In this document: positions 1 through 10,018 of the stretch, piece after piece
Position numbering within the stretch: the stretch's first letter is position 1
Layout of the letters: every line of letters begins with the position of its first letter
Source: Oscillatoriales cyanobacterium CG2_30_40_61
GTDB lineage: Bacteria > Cyanobacteriota > Cyanobacteriia > Cyanobacteriales > Microcoleaceae
Direction: 5' to 3'
NCBI GenBank assembly: GCA_001873365.1
Contig: MNYZ01000049.1
Coordinates: forward strand, 1 to 64,000
Length of the DNA stretch: 64,000 nucleotides
Translations under genes and position numbers: made by a program
Notes under the pieces: model-generated
What the model saw: only the letters and a program-made list of their open reading frames with translations
Told to the model about the DNA's origin: nothing
Databases searched by the model: none

Positions 1-81
1 GATGGAGGCGTGAACACCTCACTACCAGATGGAGGCGTGAACACCTCACTACCAGATGGAGGCGTGAACACCTCACTACTA
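1..81. repeat. 27-bp in-frame tandem repeat (3 copies, possibly continuing past the left edge)
   Basis: gatggaggcgtgaacacctcactacca repeated at 1-27, 28-54 and 55-81 (last copy ends ..ctacta); encodes DGGVNTSLP units. Confidence 0.95.
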
Positions 82-3000
82 GCTAAGATACCCCTGCAAA
101 AAAATATGACCATTGGTATTTTTACAACCGATATAAATTTAACCATTCGTTCCTGGGATTCCCGATTAATGGAACTAACGGGAATTGGGGCAGACATTAG
201 TTGTGGTCAACGAATTACCGATCTGATTCCCGATTTAGAACAAAGGGGGTTATTAGAACGATTTGAACGGGTGATTGACCAAGGGGTGGTGGAAACCATG
301 GCCCCCGCCTTCCATCAATACCTGATTCCCTGTCCCCCCTTGATCTCGTCTAAGCACTTTCAATATATGCAGCAGCGGGTGACTATTACCCCGCTACGGG
401 AAAAAAATGTGATTGTCGGAACCATTGTCACCCTAGAAGATGTCACGGTGCGTCGAGAACGAGAGGCTGATCTTAGCCAAAATTCTCAGAGACAGTCAAG
501 TTCAGCCAACCTGGACTCCCCCGATTTAGGGTTAACCAACGAACAACATCAGAATCTACTATTTTCGGTGTCCGAGAACCTGAGTCAAGCTCGCTCCGAC
601 CATACGACCGATTTTATGAATGCTCTCCAAGAAAGTAATTGGCAGAACAGACAGGAGTTAGTACAGCAATTAACCGCGAGTTATAACCCAGAAATTACAA
701 CAGAATTGTTAAGGCTTTTGCGTCAAGAACACCGCAATGCCACTATTGTGAATAGTGTGATTCAGGTTTTGGCTCTGAGTCGGGTGGATTTAATCCCCGC
801 TTTAATCGAGTGTTGCACCGACTCCGACCCCGAACTGAGAATTTATGCCACCCAAGCCCTCGGACAACGGGACGACCCCCGAGCCATTCCCAACCTAATT
901 TTAGCCCTCGCTGATCCGGATTCCAATGTCCGCTATCATGCCGTGGAAGCATTAGGACGTTTGAAAGCCAGAGACGCCATTGACCCCCTACTCGAAATTG
1001 CTCAATCCCAAGACTTTTTCCTGGCGTTTCCGGCTTTAGATGCCCTCATGCAAATTGGAGATCTTTCTATCGCAGGACGTTTAATGCCATTAATTCAAAA
1101 AACTCTGAATTGGCGAGTACGTCGGGAGGCCGTTGATAGCTTGGCTATGCAGGATGATCCGAACTTAACCCAGGATTTGTTACGCTTGCTCCGAGAACAA
1201 CACCGCAATCCCGATATTCTCAATAGTGTACTTCAGGTGTTAGCCCTGAGCCAGATTGATCCGATTCCTTCTTTGGTGGTCTGTTTAAATGACCCTGACC
1301 CGGATTTAAGGATTTATACCGCTTTAGCCTTGGGAGAACGCCACGACCCTAGGGCAATTCCGGCTTTAATTCCATTACTTGATGATCCGAATGTCAATGT
1401 CCGCTATCACACGATTGAATCCCTCGGACATCTGCGGGCTACGGAAGCGGTGGATAAATTAGTAGAAATTACTCAGTCTGGGGATTTCTTTTTGGCTTTC
1501 CCCGCCTTGGAAGCCCTAATCAAAATTGGAGACACCACCATTGGCGCTCGAATTGTTGACCTGTTAAATGATGAACTCTTGGGAAATCAAGTCGCCGAGG
1601 TCTTGGGAGTCTTGGGAGATGCCGATGTTGTTACCCCGATGGCTCAATTTCTAAATCAACCAAATAACCATCAATTCCCTTGTTCGGTGGGGGGGTTGGC
1701 GATCGCCTTAGCTAAAATTTATCACCGCTATCAAAAGGAATTTGGGGAAGGAGAATTTATTGCGGATCTCACCCGGCGGGCGCTGACAGATACCGGATCT
1801 CAGAACTTGCTCGATGGGATTAAAACCGCCAATTCTGAAGAATTACAGTCCCTTGCCCTGATTCTGGGCTGGTTAGAGGGGAAAAATGTCGCCGCCGCCC
1901 TGACGGAACTTTTGAGTAATGCCGAATTGCGAGAACCGATTATTGAGGCTTTAGTTAAATTTGGCAGTGACATTACCCCTTTATTAATTACCCAATTAGA
2001 TGCCCCGGATTTAGAAACCAGGAAGGCGATAATTACTGTTCTGGGTAGGATTGGCAGTAATCAAGCTGTTCAAGCTCTCACCAATTTACTCGGGGAGGAT
2101 GGGGAATTGGTGATGGTGACCACGGCCGCCCTGGCCCAAATTGGGGACGGACGAGCCTTTGAAGCCCTGTTAGGGTTATTAGGACATCCCGACTCGGCGG
2201 TGCGTTTGGGGGCGATCGCCGCCTTGAATTCCCTGGGTCATCCGGCTTTACCCCAACGAGTTCTAAATTTACTTACCGATCCAGATCCGATAATTCGCGA
2301 GTCGGCGGTGAAAATTGCTGGCTATTTTGCCTTTAGTGAATGTGTTGAAGCCCTGTTCAACTGTATCCATGACCCGGAGGAGAAAGTCCGACGGGCGGCG
2401 ATTGAACATTTACCTTACATTGAGGATGAACGGGTTCTATCCTATTTAGTTAGGGCTTTAACGGAGGAAGTCCCCTCGGTGCGGGCGGCGGTGGCCCATG
2501 CTCTGGGGGATTTGGACACTACTTTGGTTCTCCCCCACCTGTTAACGGCTTTACAGGATCAGGATTCCTGGGTACGCTATCAAGCTGCCCGTTCAATTAG
2601 TCGTCTGGATTTGAGTGAGTTACTGACCTCTGAGGATGAAACCCTGGCGGCGGTGTTTGATGTTTTACAACATCTGGCGGTCACGGACTTTGCCTATCCT
2701 GTGCGGGCGGCGGCAACTTCGGCTTTAGGTTACATTGGGGGCGACCGGGCTATTCCTCTATTGACTTCTTTGGTGGGGGTTGAGGTCGGGGATGGGGATG
2801 TGGCCCGGGCTGCGGTGATGGCCTTGGGACGCATTGATAGTACGGAGGCCGTGGCTCCTTTATTAATGGCCTTGAATTCAACAAATCCTGAACGGCGTTT
2901 AGATGCCCTCCATGCCTTTCGAGAACGGGGCGGAGAGGAGGCTGGAGTGGCATTGCAATGGATGGCAGCCGCTGATCCCGAAGAAAAAGTGGTTCAGGCG

Positions 3001-3411
3001 GCAATTGAGTCCCTATCCCGCATGGGAACCCCGGAGGCGATCGCGGCTTTATTGGAGTTATCGGTCGATCCGAGCAGTCGGGAGGCTTGTATTTTGGCTT
3101 TGGCTGGTCGAAATTTGGATAATTCCACCATCAAGGAAGATTATATTGAGGGGATTAGTCAGGGGTTAAACCATATCCATCCGGCGGTACGCTGTGCGGT
3201 GGTGGAAGTTCTCAAACGTCTGAAACATCCTTTTGCCTCGGAAATTTTAATCAGTGCCTTGAATGATTCGGATCAAAATGTCCGTTTATCGGCCGTTAAT
3301 GCTTTGGTCTATCTGGGTAATCGTTCCTGTGCGGAACAGTTGAGTATATTAGCCCGAAATGACGCTTCTGCTGCGGTTCGTCGAGCGGCTCAAAAAGGCA
3401 TACACCAATAA
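10..3411 (+). CDS. PAS-domain + HEAT-repeat (PBS lyase-like) protein; 5' end may lie outside the window or start further in at the MTIGIFTTDINL methionine
   Basis: N-terminal PAS-like segment (IGIFTTDINLTIRSWDSRLMELTGI...TPLREKNVIVGTIVTLEDVT) followed by many HEAT units (DPDPELRIYATQALGQRDDPRAIPNLILAL...). The frame is open to base 1. Confidence 0.85.
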   Translation: MNTSLPDGGVNTSLPDGGVNTSLLAKIPLQKNMTIGIFTTDINLTIRSWDSRLMELTGIGADISCGQRITDLIPDLEQRGLLERFERVIDQGVVETMAPAFHQYLIPCPPLISSKHFQYMQQRVTITPLREKNVIVGTIVTLEDVTVRREREADLSQNSQRQSSSANLDSPDLGLTNEQHQNLLFSVSENLSQARSDHTTDFMNALQESNWQNRQELVQQLTASYNPEITTELLRLLRQEHRNATIVNSVIQVLALSRVDLIPALIECCTDSDPELRIYATQALGQRDDPRAIPNLILALADPDSNVRYHAVEALGRLKARDAIDPLLEIAQSQDFFLAFPALDALMQIGDLSIAGRLMPLIQKTLNWRVRREAVDSLAMQDDPNLTQDLLRLLREQHRNPDILNSVLQVLALSQIDPIPSLVVCLNDPDPDLRIYTALALGERHDPRAIPALIPLLDDPNVNVRYHTIESLGHLRATEAVDKLVEITQSGDFFLAFPALEALIKIGDTTIGARIVDLLNDELLGNQVAEVLGVLGDADVVTPMAQFLNQPNNHQFPCSVGGLAIALAKIYHRYQKEFGEGEFIADLTRRALTDTGSQNLLDGIKTANSEELQSLALILGWLEGKNVAAALTELLSNAELREPIIEALVKFGSDITPLLITQLDAPDLETRKAIITVLGRIGSNQAVQALTNLLGEDGELVMVTTAALAQIGDGRAFEALLGLLGHPDSAVRLGAIAALNSLGHPALPQRVLNLLTDPDPIIRESAVKIAGYFAFSECVEALFNCIHDPEEKVRRAAIEHLPYIEDERVLSYLVRALTEEVPSVRAAVAHALGDLDTTLVLPHLLTALQDQDSWVRYQAARSISRLDLSELLTSEDETLAAVFDVLQHLAVTDFAYPVRAAATSALGYIGGDRAIPLLTSLVGVEVGDGDVARAAVMALGRIDSTEAVAPLLMALNSTNPERRLDALHAFRERGGEEAGVALQWMAAADPEEKVVQAAIESLSRMGTPEAIAALLELSVDPSSREACILALAGRNLDNSTIKEDYIEGISQGLNHIHPAVRCAVVEVLKRLKHPFASEILISALNDSDQNVRLSAVNALVYLGNRSCAEQLSILARNDASAAVRRAAQKGIHQ

Positions 3412-3677
3412 TCAGTTATCAGTTAACAGTTATCAGTTATCAGTTATGAGTCAACAGTTATTAGTTAACAGTTATCGGTGAAATAAATAAAATCATATAT
3501 TGATAACTAATAACTAATAACTAATAACCAAGAACCAAGAACCAAGAACCAAGAACTGATAACTAAAAACTGATAACTAAAAACTGATAACTAATAACTG
3601 AAAACCAAAAACTGATAACTGAAAACTAACAACTGATAACTGATAACTGTTGACTGATAACTGATTACCGCTATCAC
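3412..3677. repeat. Intergenic heptamer-type repeats (cagttat/aactaat/aaccaag) arranged as a loose fold-back
   Basis: Left part is rich in cagttatcagttaacagtt, right part in the reverse complement aactgataactg; contains tandem aaccaag units. Confidence 0.8.
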
Positions 3678-4553
3678 ATGAAATTTTCTTCAGAACCTCT
3701 AGGTTTAAGCGATAATACCTTTGTGATTTTACGAGATCTAATCCATGAACGGACGGGATTATTTTATAGTTCTTCTAAACAGACGATGTTAGCGGATAAG
3801 CTATCAATTAGAGTGAGAGAAAGGGGGTTAGACTCGTTTTTAGACTATTATTATTTGCTGAAATATGATCAGTCAGCCCGTGAAGAATGGCAAGAAGTGA
3901 TTAATGCTTTAACGGTGCAAGAAACCTATTTCTGGCGGGAGTATGATCAAATTAGGGTTTTAGTTGAGGTGTTGTTACCGAAATATTTAGAGCGGTTTTA
4001 TAACCTTGACTATCCTTGTCAACCTTTAAGGATCTGGAGTGCGGCTTGTTCGACCGGAGAAGAACCTTTAAGCATTGCGATCGCCTTAAATGAAGCCGGT
4101 TGGTTTGAACGAATTCCGATTGAAATTTGGGCTAGTGATGCTTCTTCCCGGGCAATTCATAAGGCGGTATCGGGAGTCTATCGAGAATACTCCTTTCGAG
4201 GTTTTCCTCAATCCTTAAAAGCTAAATATTTTTCTGCCCATAAAGAAGGTTGGGAGATCTCGCCTCTAATTCATAATCGAGTGCATTGGTCGGTGAATAA
4301 CTTGTTAGTTGAATCAGATATTCAATATTTAGCCCAAGCTCATTTTGTCTTTTGTCGCAATGTTTTTATCTATTTTTCTGAAGCTGCTATTTTGAAGACG
4401 GTGAATTTTTTCTATCAACGAATGTTTAACCCCAGTTATTTATTTTTGAGTGCTTCAGAATCTTTAATTAAATTAAAAACCAATTTTGATTTAGAGGAAA
4501 TTGATGGAGCTTTTATTTATATGAAACATGAATCCAAACCTAAAAAAATTTAG
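3678..4553 (+). CDS. cheR: CheR-type chemotaxis protein methyltransferase
   Basis: RIWSAACSTGEEPLSIAIAL SAM-binding motif, VFCRNVFIYF motif, CheR N-domain. Confidence 0.93.
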   Translation: MKFSSEPLGLSDNTFVILRDLIHERTGLFYSSSKQTMLADKLSIRVRERGLDSFLDYYYLLKYDQSAREEWQEVINALTVQETYFWREYDQIRVLVEVLLPKYLERFYNLDYPCQPLRIWSAACSTGEEPLSIAIALNEAGWFERIPIEIWASDASSRAIHKAVSGVYREYSFRGFPQSLKAKYFSAHKEGWEISPLIHNRVHWSVNNLLVESDIQYLAQAHFVFCRNVFIYFSEAAILKTVNFFYQRMFNPSYLFLSASESLIKLKTNFDLEEIDGAFIYMKHESKPKKI

Positions 4554-4653
4554 TCATAATTTTTTAAAAAAAACAACTACAAAAAATAGAGTAAAAATGC
4601 TAAATTTAGATTAGGGATAAAACCTAAATGTTATCACCCAGGAGAATAAAAAA

Positions 4654-5709
4654 ATGAATAATAACATTATTCGAGTGTTAGTGGTCGATGACTCAGCTTA
4701 TGTACGTAAAGTCATTAAACAAATGCTGTCTCGTAGTCCCTTTATTGAAGTGGTGGGAACGGCCCACGACGGGGAAGAAGCCCTAGAAAAACTAGAACAG
4801 ATGACCGATCAAGTCGATGTGATTACCTTAGATTTATTAATGCCTAAAATCGATGGGGTGGAGTTTCTGCATCGACAAATGGCGCGACATCCGATCCCGG
4901 TGATTATTGTCAGTATTGCCAATGAAGGCGGGGAAATGGTCTTAGAAGCTTTAGATGCGGGGGCGGTGGATTTTGTTCATAAACCAACGGCCTTAGCCAC
5001 GGAAAAAATGTATGAACTGGCCGAGGAATTAATTGATAAAGTTAAAGCCGCGGCTAATGTTCCCCTGAATCATCTTCCCCTTCATGCTATTGTCAAACCC
5101 AGCCATCCGGTAGGCCCGGTGCAACCCCTCACCCATAAGAGTATTACGGATTTAATTGTGATTGGAATTTCTACGGGGGGCCCCCAAGCCCTAGCGTTTT
5201 TGATTCCTCAATTACCTAGTAATTTTCCCATTCCGATCGCCATTGTTTTACATATGCCTATTGGTTATACCAAAATGTATGCGGAACGATTGGATCAGTT
5301 ATCTGAGTTGAAAGTGGTAGAGGCGGCCGATGGAGATGTGATCTGTCCGGGGATGGTATTTATCGCTCCAGCCGGACGTCATTTAACCTTCAAACTTCAA
5401 GGAGCTAATGTGGTCGCTCGTTTAGCCGCCCAACCCTTTGATATGCCCCATCGTCCCTCCGTTGATGTGATGTTTCAATCGGCGGCCGAGGTTTATGGCA
5501 ATCGGGTTTTGGGAATTGTGATGACCGGAATGGGTTCCGATGGCAAACAGGGTGCGGCCTGGATTAAATCGAACGGTGGTTTGATCTTTACTGAATCAGA
5601 GGAAACTTGTATTGTTTACGGAATGCCTCGGTCGGTGGTGGAGTCGGGGTTAAGCGATCGCGAAATTCCTTTATCTGATATCGCTAAGACCCTGTTAGAA
5701 ATTTTATAG
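4654..5709 (+). CDS. cheB: CheB chemotaxis response regulator / protein-glutamate methylesterase
   Basis: Receiver domain (VLVVDDSAYVRKVI..DVITLDLLMPKIDG) + methylesterase domain (IGISTGGPQAL, MTGMGSDGKQGA). Confidence 0.95.
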   Translation: MNNNIIRVLVVDDSAYVRKVIKQMLSRSPFIEVVGTAHDGEEALEKLEQMTDQVDVITLDLLMPKIDGVEFLHRQMARHPIPVIIVSIANEGGEMVLEALDAGAVDFVHKPTALATEKMYELAEELIDKVKAAANVPLNHLPLHAIVKPSHPVGPVQPLTHKSITDLIVIGISTGGPQALAFLIPQLPSNFPIPIAIVLHMPIGYTKMYAERLDQLSELKVVEAADGDVICPGMVFIAPAGRHLTFKLQGANVVARLAAQPFDMPHRPSVDVMFQSAAEVYGNRVLGIVMTGMGSDGKQGAAWIKSNGGLIFTESEETCIVYGMPRSVVESGLSDREIPLSDIAKTLLEIL

Positions 5710-5762
5710 TAAGAGTAAAGAGGTAATTAAACAATGAAATTATAGTTGAAAAAGGCAGAGAA

Positions 5763-6392
5763 ATGCTACTTACTGAAAAACAAAAAATGGCGTTGTCTGA
5801 GTTTATGAGAATGGTTCTCTCCATGAGGACAGCAACGGCCTTATCAGATTTGATTGGTTCTGATGTAAAGATGACAGTTGCGGGGGTTTCCCTATCTCCT
5901 TTGAGTAAATTAACCCTAGGATTTCCCCAGAATTTTAATGAAGATATTGTTAGCGTTCATCAAGTCTTTAAAGGCTCAATTAGTGGAGATGCTTTATTCC
6001 TTTTAAATTATTCTTGTGCAGTTCAATTAACGAATTTACTTCAAAAAAATAATCAGAATCAGATTGTTTATTTGAATATTTCCTCCTGTGAAGTCTTAAC
6101 CGAAGTGGGTAATATTTTATTAAATTCCTATATTGGTCTATTAGGAAGTTTAATGGGATGTCAATTTACCTTTTCCATGCCCGTTTTTCAAGTTGAACCT
6201 TTACCGGATTTAGTCAAATCTCTAATGTTAGGTAGAAATGAAGTCCGTTATTTCTTAATGGTTGATACGACCTTTGAATTCTGTCATAATTCAGTTAGAG
6301 GTTATTTAGTCTTTGTTTCCGGTGTGATTCCTTTGTCTTGTTTGATTAAAGGGATTGAAGCGTCCATTGACTTTAACCTGATAAATCCTTGA
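5763..6392 (+). CDS. CheC/CheX-like chemotaxis phosphatase family protein
   Basis: CheC-like segment LTEVGNILLNSYIGLLGSLMG; position directly after cheB. Confidence 0.7.
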   Translation: MLLTEKQKMALSEFMRMVLSMRTATALSDLIGSDVKMTVAGVSLSPLSKLTLGFPQNFNEDIVSVHQVFKGSISGDALFLLNYSCAVQLTNLLQKNNQNQIVYLNISSCEVLTEVGNILLNSYIGLLGSLMGCQFTFSMPVFQVEPLPDLVKSLMLGRNEVRYFLMVDTTFEFCHNSVRGYLVFVSGVIPLSCLIKGIEASIDFNLINP

Positions 6393-6411
6393 GATTTTCC
6401 CCATCAAACCC

Positions 6412-9400
6412 ATGAAAATCCTCAGCCAAACACCGTGGAAACAACTATTACCTTTGATATTAGGTGTACTGGCTTCGGTGGCAATTTTTTTTCCTGGCTT
6501 AATTAAACAGGCTAAAACTCCCTTACCTATGGTTATTTTAACCGGAGGATTATTTTTGGTTTGGTTATCTGTATTAATAATTTATTTGGTAAAAATTAGT
6601 CAGTTTCAAATCCAGCAATTGCAGAAAACTAATTACCAATTGCAACGGGAAATACATCAACGTCAACAAACAGAAATAGCCTTAAATCAACTAGCATCAA
6701 TTGTGGAATCTTCCGAAGATGCCATTATTAGCAAAAATTTAGAAGGGGTAATTACAAGCTGGAACCAAGGAGCAGAAATAGTTTTTGGTTATACTGCCTG
6801 GGAAATGCTGGGAAAATCGATCCAAACACTGATTCCCCAACAGAATCACGATCAGGAAAAAGCAATTTTACAAAGAATTATCCAGGGGGAACATATTAAA
6901 CACTACGATACAAAGCGACTCAGAAAAGATGGAACTATGATTGATGTTTCCCTGAGTCTTTCCCCAATTAAAGATAAAGCTGGAAATGTGATTGGGGCTG
7001 CCAAGATTGCCCGGGATATTACTAAACAAAAACAAGCTGAAGCCGCACTACAGAAAAGTGAATCTAGTTATCGAGAACTGATCAATAATTTAAGTATAGG
7101 GTTTGTAATTCATGGGGCAGATACCCGAATTTTAGTCTGTAATTCCATCGCCTGTGAATTATTAGGTCTATCGATGGATCAAATGATGGGAAAAACCGCG
7201 ATTGATCCCGCATGGCATTTTATTCGGGAAGATGGCACCCCCATGCCCTTTGAAGAATATCCGGTCTATCGAGTCCTATCCACTCAACGGCCTTTTAAAG
7301 ATTATATTTTAGGAATTAATAGAGTTAATCTTTCTCGGGTTTGGGTTTTAGTCAATGCTTTTTGTGAATTTGATTCTAACCATCAACTCAAACAAGTGAT
7401 AATTATGTTTGTTGATATTACCCAACTCAAGGAAGCAGAGGATAAAATTAAACAAACTCGTAATTTTTTACAAGCGCTCCTGAATCATTTACCCGTTGCT
7501 GTTTTTGTTAAAAATATTCAGCCGGAAAAATTTGGGGAGTTTCAGTTTTGGAATAAAACCACTGAACATTTATTGGGGATTTCCGCAGAAACAGCTATTG
7601 GTAAAACCGTTTATGACTTTTTTCCCAGAAAACAGGCGGAATTTTTTGATCAAAAAGATCGGGAAGTTTTGCAAACAGGGAGTCCGGTAGATATTACTGA
7701 AGAAATAATTAGTAGCCTCAATTTGGGAAAAATTTGGCTACATACGATCAAAATTCTGGTTTATGATCAACAGAATCAACCTCAATATTTACTCTGTTTT
7801 TCGGAAGATATTACCGAAAAGAAACAAGTTGAAGCCGAGCGCAAAGAACTTAGTGCTGTTATGGAAAATGCCGTATCTGGGATTTCTAAATTAGATGTTC
7901 AAGGTCGTTATGTTTACGTTAACAAAACCTACGCTCAAATTACGGCTTATCAACCGGAAGAAATGATCGGAATGCTTTGGCAAAAAACCGTGCATCCCGA
8001 TGAATTAGAAAAACTGATTGCTGCTTATCACCAAATGGTTAAAGAGGGTAGAGTTGAGGTAGAAACCATTGGTATTCGTAAAGATGGTTCGATTTTTTAT
8101 AAACAATTAGTTATGATTGCGACCTACGACGAACTACATCAACTGTCGGGTCATTATTGCTTTATGAAGGATATTAGTGAAAGGGCAAAACTCGAAACCG
8201 AACGTCGAAAAGCTGAATTACAATTAGAGAAAGAACTGCTGCGAACTAAAACAATTTTTAATACTTCAATGGACGGTATTGTGGTCATAAATCATCAAGG
8301 AGATGTGGTACAAGCCAGTCCTGGTTTTGCTCAGATGCTTGGTTATACCTTAGAAGAAACTTTGAGTCTGAATCTGTTAGATTGGGATGCTCAATGGACA
8401 AAAGCAGAATTACAAGCTATTATGACTAGCAATAGCATGATGCCACTTTTTGAAACCCAACATCGACGCAAAGATGGTTCTAAATATGATGTGGAAATTA
8501 GTTATAGTCGGGTGATTTTAGACGGAGAGATTTTACATTTTTGTATTTGTCGAGATATTAGCGATCGCAAACAAAAAGAAATCGCCCTCAGACGGGCAAT
8601 GGAAGCCGCAGAACAGGCTAATTTAGCTAAAAGTATTTTTCTTGCCAATATGAGTCATGAACTCCGCACGCCTTTAAATGTGATTTTAGGATTTGCCCAG
8701 GTTATGGCCCATGATCCCGCCCTGACCCCCAATTTGCAAGAAGACTTACAAACTATTCGACGCAGTGGCGATCACCTTTTAAGTTTAATTAATGATGTTT
8801 TGGATCTCTCTAAAATTGAATCGGGACACTGTACCTTAGAAGAAACTGAATTTGACTTAATTAATCTGCTAGATTCCTTACGCAATATGTTAGCAGAAAG
8901 AGCCAGTTCCCAAGGACTTGAACTGAGGTTTAATATCAATCCAGATGTTCCCAAATTTATTAAAACCGATCCTCAAAAACTGCGTCAAGTTTTAATTAAT
9001 CTGTTGGGAAATGCGATTAAATTCACCCATCAAGGCGGAATTACCTTACAGGTTCGACATATTATTGGAGAAACTGAACCTCCCCATCAATCTATGATTG
9101 AGTTTGCGGTGATTGATACGGGGGTTGGGATCGCCCCAGAGGAACTCGACTACATCTTTGATGCCTTTATCCAAGCCAAAGCCGGAAAACAAATAGTTAG
9201 CGGTACGGGTTTAGGATTGACTATTAGCCGAAAACTCCTGCAACTGATGGGAGGAGACATTTCCGTTAGGAGTACAATAGGAGAGGGAACTACCTTCAGC
9301 TTCAGGCTGAGAGTCACCCTCAGCGATGATATTGAGGTGATCCCAGAACAGGATGATCGCCTGATTTTGGGGTTGGCTCCTGGTCATACTCATCACCGCA

Positions 9401-10008
9401 TTTTAGTGGTTGATGATCGGGTGGAAAATCGCCTCCTACTGGTGAGGTTATTAACTCAGTTAGGACTGGAGGTAAAAGAAGCCAGCAATGGACTCGAAGC
9501 AGTACAGCTATGGCGGGAATGGCAACCCGATTTGACCTGGATGGATATTCGGATGCCGATTTTGGATGGATACGAAGCCACCAAGCAAATTCGGGCCGTA
9601 GAAACAGGTAAAAGTAGTATTATTATCGCCCTCACCGCCCAGGCTTCTCAAAGCGATCGGAATCTGGCCCTAGCCGCGGGTTGTAACGACTACATGAGCA
9701 AGCCTTTCCGAGAGCAAGTATTGTTTGAGAAAATGGCGCAATATTTGGGTTTGGAATACCGCTATGGGGAATCTGTAACCCCGGAAACTACCCCGAGTGT
9801 TTCTAAAACCCTAACTTCGGCCGACTTGAAAATCATGTCCCCGGACTGGATTAATCAAGTCCATGAAGCGGCTCTTGATCTCAATGATGATCGGATTTGT
9901 CAACTCATTGCTCAAATACCGCCTGAGCATAAATTTTTGATCGAAACTATGACTTCTCTTGTCGATAATTTTCAGCTTGAGGTGATCGCAATTCTGACTC
10001 AGATTTAG
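6412..10008 (+). CDS. Multi-PAS hybrid sensor histidine kinase with C-terminal receiver domain
   Basis: N-terminal TM segments, several PAS/PAC domains, HisKA (FLANMSHELRTPLNVILGFAQ), HATPase (GTGLGLTISRKLLQLMGG), receiver (ILVVDDRVENRLLL..WMDIRMPILDGYEA). Confidence 0.95.
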   Translation: MKILSQTPWKQLLPLILGVLASVAIFFPGLIKQAKTPLPMVILTGGLFLVWLSVLIIYLVKISQFQIQQLQKTNYQLQREIHQRQQTEIALNQLASIVESSEDAIISKNLEGVITSWNQGAEIVFGYTAWEMLGKSIQTLIPQQNHDQEKAILQRIIQGEHIKHYDTKRLRKDGTMIDVSLSLSPIKDKAGNVIGAAKIARDITKQKQAEAALQKSESSYRELINNLSIGFVIHGADTRILVCNSIACELLGLSMDQMMGKTAIDPAWHFIREDGTPMPFEEYPVYRVLSTQRPFKDYILGINRVNLSRVWVLVNAFCEFDSNHQLKQVIIMFVDITQLKEAEDKIKQTRNFLQALLNHLPVAVFVKNIQPEKFGEFQFWNKTTEHLLGISAETAIGKTVYDFFPRKQAEFFDQKDREVLQTGSPVDITEEIISSLNLGKIWLHTIKILVYDQQNQPQYLLCFSEDITEKKQVEAERKELSAVMENAVSGISKLDVQGRYVYVNKTYAQITAYQPEEMIGMLWQKTVHPDELEKLIAAYHQMVKEGRVEVETIGIRKDGSIFYKQLVMIATYDELHQLSGHYCFMKDISERAKLETERRKAELQLEKELLRTKTIFNTSMDGIVVINHQGDVVQASPGFAQMLGYTLEETLSLNLLDWDAQWTKAELQAIMTSNSMMPLFETQHRRKDGSKYDVEISYSRVILDGEILHFCICRDISDRKQKEIALRRAMEAAEQANLAKSIFLANMSHELRTPLNVILGFAQVMAHDPALTPNLQEDLQTIRRSGDHLLSLINDVLDLSKIESGHCTLEETEFDLINLLDSLRNMLAERASSQGLELRFNINPDVPKFIKTDPQKLRQVLINLLGNAIKFTHQGGITLQVRHIIGETEPPHQSMIEFAVIDTGVGIAPEELDYIFDAFIQAKAGKQIVSGTGLGLTISRKLLQLMGGDISVRSTIGEGTTFSFRLRVTLSDDIEVIPEQDDRLILGLAPGHTHHRILVVDDRVENRLLLVRLLTQLGLEVKEASNGLEAVQLWREWQPDLTWMDIRMPILDGYEATKQIRAVETGKSSIIIALTAQASQSDRNLALAAGCNDYMSKPFREQVLFEKMAQYLGLEYRYGESVTPETTPSVSKTLTSADLKIMSPDWINQVHEAALDLNDDRICQLIAQIPPEHKFLIETMTSLVDNFQLEVIAILTQI

Positions 10009-10018
10009 GGTACAAACC

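Noticed and set aside
3421-3670. Possible CRISPR array
   Set aside because: Units are about 7 bp, irregular and without unique spacers; heptameric intergenic repeats instead.
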